From Symbiodinium sp. CCMP2592 (Eukaryota > Sar > Dinophyceae > Suessiales > Symbiodiniaceae), in contig CAJNDT010005869.1 in the NCBI GenBank assembly GCA_905221615.1, positions 1,299,318-1,363,317 on the forward strand: DNA of 64,000 bases, written 5' to 3'. Position numbers and translations under genes: made by a program. Each line of letters begins with the position of its first letter. Position 1 is the stretch's first letter. This document shows, piece after piece, positions 19,201 to 32,836 of the stretch. The notes beneath the pieces are model-generated. The model saw only the letters and a list, made by a program, of their open reading frames with translations. It made no database searches and was not told the origin of the DNA.

Positions 19201-22200
19201 CCAAACCTGCAAAAAGGTCGCCATAGAGCCGACCCAATACGAGTCAGAAATATCATGGAAGTCAAGGTACGCCATGGTGCGCGCATGTGGCAAAACGGAG
19301 TTCCATCGGACACGCAAAGAGTAAGAGGATTGGTGGCAGTCTTGCGCATGCCCGTATCAACACCGGCCACGGTCGTCAGTCCCACACGTGTGCCTTATGC
19401 CCGAACGTGGAGATCAACAGGATAAGGCTTGGTTGGTCCCGTGCACACGTGTTGTGGAGCCTGGATTGGAGCATAGAACGAAAACGACCGACGACTGGGG
19501 ACGCGTGGCAACGCACGTCTGCTGCTCTTGAGTGCAACATGTCACAATGAGCCGCGCATCAGCCACGAAAGCCTGGGCCTTTGAACAAACCACTGTTTTA
19601 GCGCACCGATGTCACGCCGGACATGCAAGCATAAATAACTAGTATGCAGACGCAGAGCCAACGTGTGAGTACACTTTGGATTGTTTCCGCGATCTTTGTG
19701 TGTGCTGTGTGTGGTTGGAACCAGGGAAGCAAGTGATCACTGCGATGTTGGCAGTTTCGTGTGGGTTGTGAGTCCATGAGGTTGTCCGCACCTTCAAACT
19801 TGTTCCTAGGTACATCATTGTTGCAGTGTTTGCCGTCCTGAACGCCATGCACTCAGATTGTTGAGCTCGCAAGTGTGTGAGCTGAGTGGGGTGGGCTGAT
19901 CAGTAGGTTGCAGGCGGAAGGCAACAATAGTAGATTGCTTCTATGGTTAGTTTTTCAGAATGACGGCAGAGGTAGCAATTTTTTCCGGTAGCCCGCCTGC
20001 TGAGCAACCTGATCCCTTGACCTCCTGCCTGGATTGACCTAGAATGGCCCAGAGTAACATACGACGGGGAGTGTGAACCTCGTAGGTTGCCTGCAATCAT
20101 GCTTGTCTTTCACTTCGTGCCAATCTTCGTGTCAAGTGTCAAAGGCTTCGCATGCAAGCTTCCCTTCTTGCACATGCGTGATGGCACTGTCTCATCCCTA
20201 CCTTATCCGCTGTGCAGCAGGGATGTTGGGTTTAGGCCCTTTTCTACCCTTGAAGCTTTGCGGAAAGGAGTTTATTGGCCCCTGCCTCAGAGACGGTCAG
20301 CAACACAGGGACCTCATGGGGCAGATTTTGGTTTTCCTTGTGCTTCGTGCTTCCAGTCTCCTCCAAGGAAATCCTTGTAACACGTACGCTCTGGAAGCCG
20401 TGCTGCTCGGGCCGTGTCTCCATGTGAGATTTTCTTGCAACTGTCAGTCATTACCTTTTCATTGATGACCGGTCTCTCGCTTCCCGACGTGCTCGCTTCT
20501 TGCTTGACACGGTTGAATTACGGCAAGGACGAGTACTTCCATTTTTATGTCCGTGGTCGCTCGCCTTATGCCGGTCTGGGTGTTCCGCCCGATGACATCA
20601 TTGATACGCCCAAGATCCTTGCGACCGCTTGGAAAGGCGCTCAGCTCCGCAAGCTTCAAGGCCATGATGTAAAAGTATGCTTTGCTTCGGCCATGAAGTG
20701 TGTCAAGCGCTATGCTTGTTAGTCTCTTCCACGGGTGTGTTGCCTGCGCACTGCCTCTTCAAGTCTTCCTGGGATCACCTGCAGCCAACTGCAAGCCTTT
20801 CTATATGATCCTGTTGCAAGTGCTGTAAGTGCTTTCTTTTGTGGAGTTCGATCACTGTCTTAGGAGTGCCGAGGGCTGATGGACCTTACCTTTTTCTGTG
20901 CTGCTCTTATCGCTTTTCTCTTGGCTGATTTCCCGGCTGATGTGCAGAAGCTTCAGCCTGAAGCAGCTTTCGAACATGTTTGCCCTTTGTCGTCTGGTCG
21001 GCATCAGTCATGTTGATCTTCAGGCTTTCGCCGTTGTGATTTTGCGCATCTGCATCGATTGATGAAGAATCCAGGTTGTAGGAAGTTGCCTTAGGGGCAT
21101 TTGTCAGCCCTGCTTGTTTTCATGAGACGCGTGTTTTCCTGTACCGTCGTTCTGGGATGCCTTAGGCGGCTGGCGTCACAAGTGTCGGGGAGTGTAGTGA
21201 AAGTCCGCTCTGGCCCGCCGACCCCAAGCTGCGGGCTTCTCCGGCGCTGGGGTCTGGGGCCACAAGGCTGGCTTGACGCTTAGAACTTCCACAAAGAGGA
21301 ATTAAGGTAACAGTGTCAGGGAATCGCAAATGAGGGTCTCGGAAGGCTGGAACATCATTGTCCCCGAAGGGAAGCTAGCAGAACTCATGCTGTTGCTGTG
21401 ATTCCACCGTCTACATCCTACTTTTGATATGACTCCCATATTTTGTTGCAAACTGCCCGATCAAAGGACTTTAGAATAGCATGGTTGTCTCGTCTCGGTC
21501 GTGCTTGTCGGTCGTTGGGACTTGCTGGCTCATGTTAGCTGCAGTCCGTTGCATGGGCCCCCTTCTCTGCTCGCCCAGGTTCTTCCGTATCTGGTGTGAG
21601 TAAGTTAGGATTCTTAGCTTGGTTGTTTTCCTGGCGTGGCAGAGTACATGAGTAGTCACGTGTTGGCACAAGTTATTGTTGCCGGCCCCGCTTCCGCTCT
21701 CATGTTAGATGGTCGCCACTCCTTTTACTCTGAGAAACTCACAAAGGTGTCATGTCATTCGGGGGCTGTGCACATTTGTTAGTTACCTGCGGAGGTCTGA
21801 TTTGTCCCGTTTGGTTGAGTGCAGGAGCGTGTTTTCTTGACAGGATGTTGCCTTGCAATGTTGCCAGCAGTGGCGTCATGTCAGTTTTTATGCGTGATCG
21901 TACTCTACTGCTGGCCCGGGATCCTCCGTGCCAAGTTTCATGCTTGGAGCCTTCGGTCTGGATGCGCTGGCGTGGTTGAGTCGGGAGACAAAGCCCAGCT
22001 TGCCGTTGCCGAAGCTGTTCAACAAAGGGCTTTGCGCCCTTATTTTGATGAGGACGTGTTGTGCTCCAATGTTCTCTTCCTGGGGTTTGTGACTAAAGTA
22101 AACCTCGCTCCAAACATCACAAAAAGGCTGACAGAGTGGCAGTTGCTCTTGAGTGTTTGCAGGTCCCTGGTTCTCTGCGTTTGAGCAGAGTGGCTTTAGG

Positions 22201-22765
22201 CAGATATGCTGATATGCTAAATAGGTTTGCTGGTTTGCTCTTAGCGGTGTTTCGTTTGGATGGATTGCTGGTCCCCTGCTTGTGGAGTTAGTAACAAACG
22301 TTGATCGGCTGTCAAGCGGACGCAGAAAGTTGCATGGATGAGTAACGAATGGTTGAAAGCTGTCGTTTGTGGTGGTAATGCTCGTGTCGACCTGCGCAGT
22401 GCTTGCAGCTTGCATATCAGATTCCTCGTAAAGGCAGCTGCTTGTGAAGTACACTCCTTTGTGGACGTTTCGCACGTGGTTGAAAGAGCATCGTTGGTGT
22501 GAAACTGCTTGGTCTGGGGACGGACAGGCGCTGCGGCATGCTGCAAGAGCTACATTCCTCTTTTGCAGAGGCAGCTTCACAATCTTCGCTCCGGTTGGTG
22601 TGAGTATTGTTGGGGACGATTTATGTGAATCTGGTTGGCATGAGGGTTTGGATGTTGGAAACCTGTGACTTGGAGCATAGCCTGGGTTGATGAAGAATCC
22701 TGGTTGTACTAGTAGGACTGTTGCTCCTGAGGCAACCGTCAGTCCCCCTTGGTTTCAGACCACGA

Positions 22766-22801
<36 letters not shown>

Positions 22802-25800
22802 GTAGTGGCTCTGGGTAATGTGAGTCGGGGCAAGCCACGGAAAACCCGCCAAGCCTCAAGACATTGCAACGCAGTGGCCCCGCGATTGAGAGAAGCAAGA
22901 CAAGCCCTGACAAGCTTGGAAGCCACCTCTCTGTCGCCAACTGCGGCGTCGACCGTTTTCAACTGGACGCTTCATCACGCCCGAAGTGCTGGACCTTCTC
23001 GTCGGTGTCTGTAGCCATCCTTATACGAAGGTCGTGACCTGGGTGGGCGCGGCCTTACGTCCGACAGAAGGTGGTGCTAATGCCGCAATACCGTGCACTC
23101 ACTGAGAAGGCGCCGCAGGCCTGACCGAACACACCCGTCGCAGAGAATGCATTGTTGCTGTCCTGCCCGGCTGAGCCCACCATCGCGATGAGTTAAACCG
23201 CGAAAGCCACAAGTTGGAGAAAGTTGATGTGACAGGGCTGGAAGCTCAGGTACGGGGGGGGCACTTTAGTGGATCTTTCAGCCTCGGCCGTGCATGTCCA
23301 AGGTCCCTTTTTGGTAAAACCCAACCAAGATGCACATGCCTCGATCAAGCCTGACTCTTGTGGGCCCAAGCAAGTGTTCAAAGACCGTTGTTTGTGGTGC
23401 GATGCTTTAGGCTTTAGGCTCCTGGCATCGCATGTGTTGGGAGTGCCAAGCAAGTCCGCTCGTGAGCTCTCGCCCACCGATTCCGCGCTGCAACCTTCTT
23501 CGGCGCTGGGGTTCGGGCCGCAAGTCTGAGTCGGACGTCGTCGTTCCCTATCACGCTCAGGTCCAAGAGTACCTGGGTCGGGGTAGATGGGTCTCGTAGC
23601 TTGGACGTTTTGGTTGCGCCTGCGAGGTTGTTTTTTTAAAGGTTGGCTCCTCCGTGCCAGGTGTGTGCGAGTAGAGACCATTTTGCCGGTTGTCTGTTGG
23701 CTTGGTTGCTCTCCTTGATGGCTGAGCACATGAGTTGTCAAGTGTTGCCTCAAGCTTTGTGCTACAGGCATCGCTTCTGCACTCATGTCAGAAGGTTACC
23801 CTCCTTTGGAAACGAGGGTTTATGAGGTGTCCTGTCCATTTGGGGGCTGCCGGCACCGGAACAAAGTTAGTCAGTCAGTTTGAGGCCCTTTGACCATAGC
23901 TTGGCGTTTGACCATGTGCCTGCGGGCGTTGCTGACGTGATCTTTGATCTGTGGGGTTGTGAGGAGCGTTGCTTGCAGTTGCACGGGTGTACCGCCCGGC
24001 AACCTGAGCATGTGAGCTCTTCGATTCCGCAAGGAGATCCTTGTCCTATGCTCGCCATGACATTGCTGCTTGCTGTGCTTTTACGCGGCTTGAAGGCTCG
24101 TCACACTGATGCCGTCTGGATGACCTACGTCGATGATCGCTCTTGGGCGGCGCCGTCGGCACGCAAGTGCGCCCAGATTGGCCGTAAGTGGCGCGAGTGG
24201 TCCGTTACCCTTGGCCTTAAGGAGAACGAGACCAAAGATCAGTATCATCATCACACGGTGCGCGGCCGTCGGCAGCTGCTGGCGGTTGGTGTTGCTGGTG
24301 ATAAGATCACGCCGTGGCCTAACATCTTGGGCGTTACCCTTGTTCCGGCTTCGGGTCATAAGTCGCTTGTACCGAGAGTGCTCGGTTGCAAGCCGCTGCG
24401 TGGGTCCTGAAGAGGGTCCGTTGCTTGCCCGTCCCCTTCGCCACTCGTGTCCGCGTTGCTGGTGTTAGTGGCGTCAGCAAGGCTGCTTTCGGATGGCTGT
24501 GTCGCTTGCCCACCATGCGTGAAGCTCGCACTTTTGACTGGAAGGTTGCCATGTCATTTCGGGCTGCGCGTCAGGCTGATCCGTTTCTCCGTCGTGTCTT
24601 GCTTGGTCATCATGCGTCGCTTGGCTGCCGCACTGCGTTTGATCAAGTTATGGCCCTTTGGCGATGCGCGAAAAATGGTGATGCTTTGCCTAAGCGTAAC
24701 AGCATGTGGGCAAAAGTTGTCTACAAGTCCATGAGTCGCCTCGGTTGGTCATGGTTGGTCGACCTCCGCGGCCGGTTGGAGTTGGCACAATGACGTCGTG
24801 CAAGTCAGTCTTGATGTCAACCAAGCGGTCTTCGTCCGTGTTGCTGGTAAGTTGGCGCACCCTCTTCGTGAGTCGTGGCGGCGTAGTCTGTTTGGTGCTT
24901 GGACTTTGCGTGGTCGCACTGACAGACGCGCTTGTCGTGGCGCTGCGTATAACGAGCAACAAGGTGCTCATGCCCGTCGATTGGCTGTGACCAGTCGTAA
25001 TGCGTTCACGGTCTTGAGTGGTGCTGCGTACGCATGGGCCCGTCGGCGTCAACCCGATGAAGACAGAACTTGTCCTTTGCCATGCTGCCGTGGGCTGGGA
25101 CCACATGGCTTTAGGCTTTAGCATTGTCCGAACAGTGCTCCTCCTTGCCGTCGACCTCAGTGCAGCTTGCAAGCTAGACTTGGTTGGGGTGACACCGGTG
25201 TCTTTGATCATTTGGCTGAGACCAGATTGAAGATCCTGCCGTGTACTCGTGCGCTCAGCAGCGCCAAGGCCAGCAGTGCTAATGACACGGATCACGGTTG
25301 ATCTCTTGTAGTCGTCGTCAAGCCGTTGCCCTTTGGGCTGCCTTGGGCTCGTTGTCGAAGGGTGTTTTTTCCTTTGAGGTGATGGCCTGTGCTTTGTCAC
25401 GTAGGGGCCGTCCTGTCTCGCTGAGGATGTTTTCTTAGGTGCCTTGGGGAGTATGCGTCCGGCGTTTCTAGAAGATGATTGCTGAGGTCTAGGTTCCACG
25501 TAATTTCGCACTCATGTTAGATGGTTGCCCTCCTTTTGAAATGAGGGAGTTCGCGTGGTGTCCTGTCCATTTGGGGGCTGCCGGCACCAGAACAAAGTTA
25601 GTTACTTGTAGTTAGTTAGTTTCTTAGTTAGTCAGTTGCTTGGTCGTGTCCAGGCCTGTTTGGTTTCTTTGACTGGATGACTGCATGAGCTGTTTAGTGC
25701 TGTCTCTCGCCTGTCTTGGCTGCACTATCACACTCATGTCATATGGTTGCCCCTCATTTATTTGAAGGGGCTCACAGTGGTGTCCTGTCCATTCGGGGGC

Positions 25801-28800
25801 TGCCGGCACCAGAACAAAGTTAGTTAGTTAGTTGACGTTTCGTAAATGGTTGAAAGAGCGCGGTTGGACTGAAGCTGCTCCCTGGTCATGGGAGAGGCAT
25901 GGCCTTCGTTTGTGCCTTCGTGCTAATGCACAAGTGCGGCGGCAGCTTCATGTTCTCCGTTCTGCTTGGCGTGAAAGTTGCTGGGACCGCTTCTTTATGT
26001 CAAATCGGCACGAAGCCGTGGACATTGGCGCGGTTTCTCCAGTTGTCTTTCGTCGTGTCGACTTTGATTGCATGCGACGCTTGTGTAAGCACCCAGGCTG
26101 CAGGTCGGTCGCTCTTGGCGCTACCGTGAGCCCTGCGTGGTTTCATGCGTCAAATACTTTCGATGATCGTTGTTTGTGGTGCAGTGCTTTGGGCACCTGG
26201 CACCATCTGTGTTGGGAGTGTCGTGAGTGCCCGTTTGTTGATGCTCGCCCTCCCGTTCCGCGTTGCCGCTTGCTTAAGCGTTTTGGTTGGGGCTCTAAAA
26301 AGGAGATGGAAGTGATCCTTCCTTGGCTCGCACGGATTCAAGAGTGCGTGTGGAAGGCCAGGTGGAAGTCCTAACTTGGTTGCTTTGGTCATGCTTGTTG
26401 GTTGCTTGCTTCATGGTTTCTATGCTGCCTGCCCAGACTCTGCTGTTTGGCGTTGGCGGCGTGAGACCGTGTGCTTGGCTTGCTCTCCGGGTTTTGCTCG
26501 CCCACACAGGCTCTTCTGTGCCTGGCGTGTGTGAGTTGAGGCCCTCGGTGGCTTGTCTTTTGGCTTGGCCGTGTCCAGGCTCGGTTGGTTGCTTCTTTGA
26601 CTGGATGACTGCATGAGCTGTTTAGTGCTGTCTATCTGTAGGCTGCACTTTCACACTCATGTCATATGGTTGCCCCTCATTTATTTGAAGGGGCTCACAG
26701 TGGTGTCCTGTCCATTCGGGGGCTGCCGGCACCAGAACAAAGTTAGTTAGTTGCTGAGGTCGTAATTTTACTGCCGGCAGGCCTGATTTCTTGCGTGCCA
26801 AGTATGATGCTTGGTGCACTTGGTCGCGTTGTGCTGGCTTGGTTGAGTCCGGTGACAAAGCACAGTTTGCTGGTGCTAAGGCGGCACAACAGAGAGCGCT
26901 TCGCTCTTACTTTGATGAAGACTCTTTGTGTGCTCAGGTTCTTTTCCTTGGAGTCGTGAGTCGCACTAAGCCTCGCTCCGACCATGATAAGGAAGCTGGT
27001 AGAGTGGATGTTGCTATTGAGCGTCTCTCTGTGCTTGGTGCGTTGCGCTTGGGCACTGAGACCTTGGGCAGATATGCCAACATGTTTTGTCTCAGCGTTG
27101 TTTCCTATGGTTGGATTGCTCGTCTTCCCACGTGGGCAGTGAGTAATAAACTTTGGGCGGCCGTTAAACGGGCGCAGAAGGTTGCTTGGATGAGTAACAA
27201 GTGGCTGCGTGCTTTTGTGCTTGGCGGTAATTCCCATGTTGATGTGCGCAGTGCTTGCAACTTGTTTCGCGTTCTCCATAGGCTTCGCTCCATGGGCAGT
27301 TGTGCTTGGAATGATGTGCGTTACACTCCGTTATGGACTTTTCGCAAGTGGTTGAAAGAGCGTGGTTGGAATGAAGCTGCTCCCTGGTTCTGGGAGAGAC
27401 ATGGTCTTCGTTTGTGCCTTCGTGCTAATGCACATGTGCAACGGCAGCTTCACAGCCTTCGCATGGGTTGGAGAGAGTACTGCTGGGAGAAATTTACCAT
27501 GTGTAACAGACACGAGAGTGTCGACATTGGTGTCGTCTCCCGGCAGACTCTCCGTCAGGTTGATCTCGATCACATGAGGCGGATGATGCAGAGCCCTGGC
27601 TGCCGGTCTGTCGCTCTTGGCGCTACCGTGAGCCCTGCGTGGTTCCAAACGTCGCACATGTTTGATGACCGTTGCTTGTGGTGTAGTGGCTTGGGCAATT
27701 GGCATCACTTGTGTTGGGAATGTCGCGCTTGTCCGTTTGTTGATTCGCGTCCTCCTGTTCCGCGTTGCCGCCTGTTAAGGCGTTTTGGTTGGGGACCCAA
27801 ACGTGATGTTAATGTGGTCCTTCCTTGGCTTGCACAGATACAAGAGTGTGTGTGGAAGGCAAGGTGGAGGTCGTAACTTTGTTGTGTAGGTCGTTTGGTG
27901 CTTGGTTGTTTTCGTCACGCCCGCTCAGGCTTTGGTTTCTGTGTGGGCGGCTTGTGACTTTTTGTGGACTCTCGTGTCGGGGTCCCCTCTCGCTGGCCCA
28001 GGCTCTTCCGTGCCTGTCGTCTGTGAGCAGGGGCCTCTGCTGGCTTGCCTTGGCTTGGTTTGTGTTCCAGGCTTGGCTTGGTTACTCCCTGTGCTGGTTG
28101 ACAACATGAGTTGTCTTGCGTTGCCTTCGCTTTACTGCTGGCTGCGCCTTGCACTCATGTCACATGGCCACCCCTCCCTTTTGATGTGAGGGGCCCACAG
28201 GTGTCCTGTCCATTTGGGGGCTGCCGGCACCAGAACAAAGTTAGTTAGTTAGTTAGTTTGCTGAGGTCGTAACTTGTGACTTTTTGTGGACTCTCGTGTC
28301 TGGGTCCCCTCTCGCTGGCCCAGGCTCTTCCGTGCCTGTCGTCTGTGAGCAGGGGCCTCTGCTGGCTTGCCTTGGCTTGGTTTGTGTTCCAGGCTTGGCT
28401 TGGTTACTCCCTGTGCTGGTTGACAACATGAGTTGTCTTGCGTTGCCTTCGCTTTACTGCTGGCTGCGCCTTGCACTCATGTCACATGGCCACCCCTCCC
28501 TTTTGATGTGAGGGGCCCACAGGTGTCCTGTCCATTTGGGGGCTGCCGGCACCAGAACAAAGTTAGTTAGTTAGTTGCTGAGGTCGTAACTGGCGTTTTC
28601 TGCAACACTGCTATTGAGTCGGCGCAGAGCGACAAAGACATTGCGATCATGAAGCAGATGCGAGTCCTGTCCGCAGTTGAGCATAGTTGAGCACGACAGA
28701 CTGTAGGCCCTTAGCCGAAGACCAAGCAAGACCTTGCCATTAGGCAGTGACTGCCAACAACGAAGCAGTCTCAACACCCATGTAACGTTTCCAAGAGGTT

Positions 28801-31314
28801 TCGGCATGTTGATTCCACAGAATGCATACCAATACATGGTAGTTGATCTAAAGCTCCTTGCGCCATAATTCACAAGAAACGCCAGCTGCATGGCTAAATA
28901 TGCCTTTCGAAAGTTCCGCGATGATGCCGCTAAAGTTATTCATTTTCCGAAAGACATCTGTTTAGCCTACTTGCCGTACCAATACTGCTACTGTTACTAG
29001 TGCTAGTATTATGGCTATGACTACTACTATTACTGCCGTTATTGCTATTGCTATTATTGTTAGTCTTGGTATCATAGTTAAGATGGTTACTATTCTATTA
29101 CTATGGTTACAATGATTACTATATGATTACTATTCATTTTCTTTTTCGTATCGACTACTATTGTTACTACTATTATTGCTATTAGTGCTGTGATTACTAT
29201 AATTACAGTTCTAATTACTACTACCCCTGCTACTACTCTACTACCACCACCACACCCTGCTGTTGCTGCTCCTTCTGGAGCTGCTACTAGTACTACTACT
29301 GCTGCTACTGCTACTGTTATGATCGTCACCACTTACTGCAACCATCTGCCATACCTACTACCCTCAACCGTATACGACCCGCAGCCGACGGCTACTTCCC
29401 CCCACCTCATGTACGTCCTACCTACGATTACTACTGCTGCGGTTCTCGCTATGCGCAGTGCCTCATAGCGCCGTCGATCCTAAGTGTAAGTGGCGTTAAA
29501 GTCGAAGGCCAACCCCCCAATGGACATTGTTTGTGCTTTTCGCCACTGGCTGGCGGAAGGATCGCCTCTTAGGAAGGCTTCCAGAAACTCTCAATCAATT
29601 TTGCACCTCAAGGGGAAACTTTCAGGAAACTTTCAGGAAACTTTGTCAAGAATCTCGACCCTAAGGCCCTAAGACGGCCTCGTCAAAAATCCAACCCTTG
29701 AGACGGCCTTAAGCAGCGCTTTCCAGCCGTTGTAGATTTCACGCAGCCCTGAAATCCCTAGGAAGCCTGTCAGAAGCTCCTAAGCGCAATGTTAGCTTGT
29801 AGCTTACAGTTCAGGGTTCTAACTTGCAAAGGTATGCAGATATGCCTCCGCGAAAATTTCGCGATGATGTTGCGAAAGGTATTTATTTTTTCGCGAAGAA
29901 CGTCATTTCGGGATGAGGCAGTTTAGATCAACAACCACAAAAACCGTCTGAAGCATCATCGGCGGCAAGCTCAGGCAAACACGACCTTCAGGTGCAGGCG
30001 CTACGGCACATTTTCAAGGAGATCGATCACGACAAGCAGCTTAAATTGCAGTGGTATCCGGACATGTCGCTAATTATATACTTATCGTTCATGAGGCACA
30101 TTGGCGTCAAACTCCTGGCCAAAACTTGTCCGCTTGTCGTGAAAATCTTTGTCGAGTTGGTTGTGAGTGGGCTGTGCTGGAAAGCGGTGGAAGGTTTAGG
30201 GCTTTGAGGGTTTAGGCATGTTTGGCGGTTGTTCTGCGCGCAGCATTTGCTCACTCCCCACACAGCCACGGCCATTTCTGACTTGCCCGCCACCCATGTT
30301 CCCAACTAAACCGTCACCCTTAGCTTTGAAGTGGCTGTCCTTCATGCATGGCAAGTGTTCTGCAAAGTGCACAGCTCCGAGTGGGAGACACACATCTTTG
30401 TTCCGGCTTCGGAGCGGAACACCTCCAAAACTTCTGCGAAGCCTTCTGAGGTCAAACTTGGTGACATTGGCGGAGCTACAAGAGGCGCTCAGTGCCAAGA
30501 AGCTTTCGAGCTTTCTGGAATCCATGGGCATTTCCACCCAGGCGCGGGGAGAAGAGAGACTGCGCCTTAAGACAAGGCCTCCGTGCCAGCTTGAGAATAG
30601 GATCTTCAGTGTAGCATATTCAGTTCAGGTTTCCGCAAATGTTGTTTTCTGACCGAGTTGAAGACAGCGTGGGCTCAGAGCAGAAAAGCCTTGGACAGAA
30701 ACGGAGTAAGTGACGATCTTGCGGTTGTATCACCTTGCTGACATGGCCGGGGGTAACCTACCAAGTTGCCAGACACTGCTATTCCCAGTTGTTCGCACTG
30801 TGCCGCTTCCCGCGTGAGCGGGAGGTAGGGAGTCTGTTCGTGCGCCATCTTGCGGCTGGGGCACGTACGTGCGGACGTGCGGTTGAATGTAAGGAAGCCC
30901 CCGCATTGCAGGCTTGTGCATGAGCATTATCTTGGCAAGGGCGCCCCACGATGGTGTAGATTTCAACTGGCCGAAAAGCCCTGTCTACTTAGAGTCCTTG
31001 TTTGCCTCTACGGGCCCTCGTCAGTGACTTGTGGGTCGGATTCTTCTTGCGCTGCTGCCCTTCAGGATGTGTCAACGTCGCTTGGATGCAGTCCCTGATG
31101 GTGCACTTCAACTCTCCGGCTTCATATCTGGTGCAACAAGAGTGAGCAGCTGCCAACAGCTTTGCTCATCAATTCCATGATGTTGTGTTGCCTTTGTTTG
31201 GAACGCCTAATAGGGGCCGAGTATGCAGGTTGCACAAGCCCGGACGATAAAAGGCTTGCCCCACTTGGTCATGGGTGGCCCTGTGGACCGGGCTGTTGAC
31301 GTAACCGTGGTTGC

Positions 31315-31355
<41 letters not shown>

Positions 31356-32424
31356 CCATTTTGGCTCAAGCCGTGTGCTTAAGTGGCCCCGTCGTCCCTT
31401 CGCTCTGCTTGATCCATGACCGCGGCCCCTTTCGAGGGTGGCCCGCCAGTAGGGGGGAAGGCCATACTATTCCGCCGCGGAACACAAGGTGATCCTCCTG
31501 GCTTCTTGGGGGCTGTGACGGCCCATGACGGAGCAGTGTCGCTTGTGCAGACATGCAGGGGGCGTTGAAAGAGCGGTCGGGATGTCAAAGTCCGACGGGG
31601 GGAAGAGAAGCCACAGAGCAGCAGGACCACAAAGACCCACAAGTCCAGAACAACGGAGCGTGACACCCAACCTGTGGGGGAAGCCAACACAGCGACCGGG
31701 GGACTGAACCAGACCGACGAGACCAACGACCCTGAAGACCCTGCCGGGCAACTTAGTGCACCCGCAGCTAGGTACAAGCCTACATGGCCCAACGCAGGGG
31801 AGAGTCTTCTTGAGCACCGAGTCGCACTGAGCCCTACGGGGGAGCCTGCGGAACAAAAAATTCGATGCAGTGCAGTTGTTGGGGGATTTAAGTTCCCTGA
31901 CTCCCAGTTGTCCCGTTACAACACAAAGTAGACAACGGCAGACTCAGGTAGTGAACTCTTTAAATGGGCCACTGGCCCCACCCGTGGCAAACCTTGAACT
32001 TCTCTGGCTTCGTTAAGCCCCGCGATCGAATCGCACAATCTAGGCTTCTTTTCAACACGACTTGAGCTCTAGGGAATCCGGAGGGGGGATGGAGGCATAA
32101 TTCAACGCAAAGCAAATCCAAGCCGTTCGGTGATACCCGTTCGAAGTAACGGGGGTGCATGTTTTTCCTCCTCCCCTCCCCCACTGGCAGAAATTGAATG
32201 TGTTTACTCATACTCCTTGACGTGACTTCTGCCGGGGGATCTTTTCGGTGCTCTAAAGCTGAGCTTGTGGACGCAAATATCCACCGGGAACTGTGCCGAA
32301 CCGCAAGTACAGTCGAGCCTTCAGGGGAAAATCCCTTGAAAGGGTGACACCTCCCGCGAGAAGCGGGTGTGCGCGCGCGCACGGGGTGATCGGCCTGGAC
32401 GCTGCCGTGATCCCCAAGCCCGGA

Positions 32425-32509
<85 letters not shown>

Positions 32510-32805
32510 GAGAGCGCGAGCGAGCGTCAATGAACTCTCATGCTTGTAACTTACGCTTCGATCTTGCTCTGTTCGCGAAAGACAAGTGGTTGCGGAAGTA
32601 CTTTCAGTTGTTGCCCGGGGGAAAACAGCGGGGGACACAAACTCGAGCATGTGTGCTTGAAACTGTGAGTTCCGATTGTACTTCATTGTGAAAACTAACC
32701 TGCCGCCAACAGTCGGAGAATTCACAGTGTTTTCATCAACGACCCAGAAAATCGGGGGTCGTGATGGCGCGGGGACCTTACCAGCTGTGGAAGACGAGAG
32801 AGAGC

Positions 32806-32836
<31 letters not shown>

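Larger units (their letters stand above)
19844..28582 (+). mobile_element. 8.7-kb intron packed with truncated LINEs
   Basis: The intron runs from the GC donor at 19844 to the AG at 28582. It contains at least seven 5'-truncated LINE copies or fragments, all in gene orientation, most with a 3' end reading GGGGGCTGCCGGCACC, AGAACAAAG and a (GTTA)n tail. From 19.85 to 20.9 kb it holds unassigned sequence, including a LINE-like frame at 20450-20722 (FHFYVRGRSPYAGLGVPP) that may be part of an older insertion. Confidence 0.8.

Noticed and set aside
27863..27876. GGTCGTAAC inside the LINE end as explanation of the duplications
   Set aside because: Only GGTCGTAAC is shared there, preceded by a different context (GTGGA), and other LINE tails at 23878 and 25832 lack the motif, so the target-duplication reading is preferred.
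31379..31856. Gly/Ser/Val-rich - strand frames
   Set aside because: No domain and no splice support; region is intronic to the channel on the other strand.
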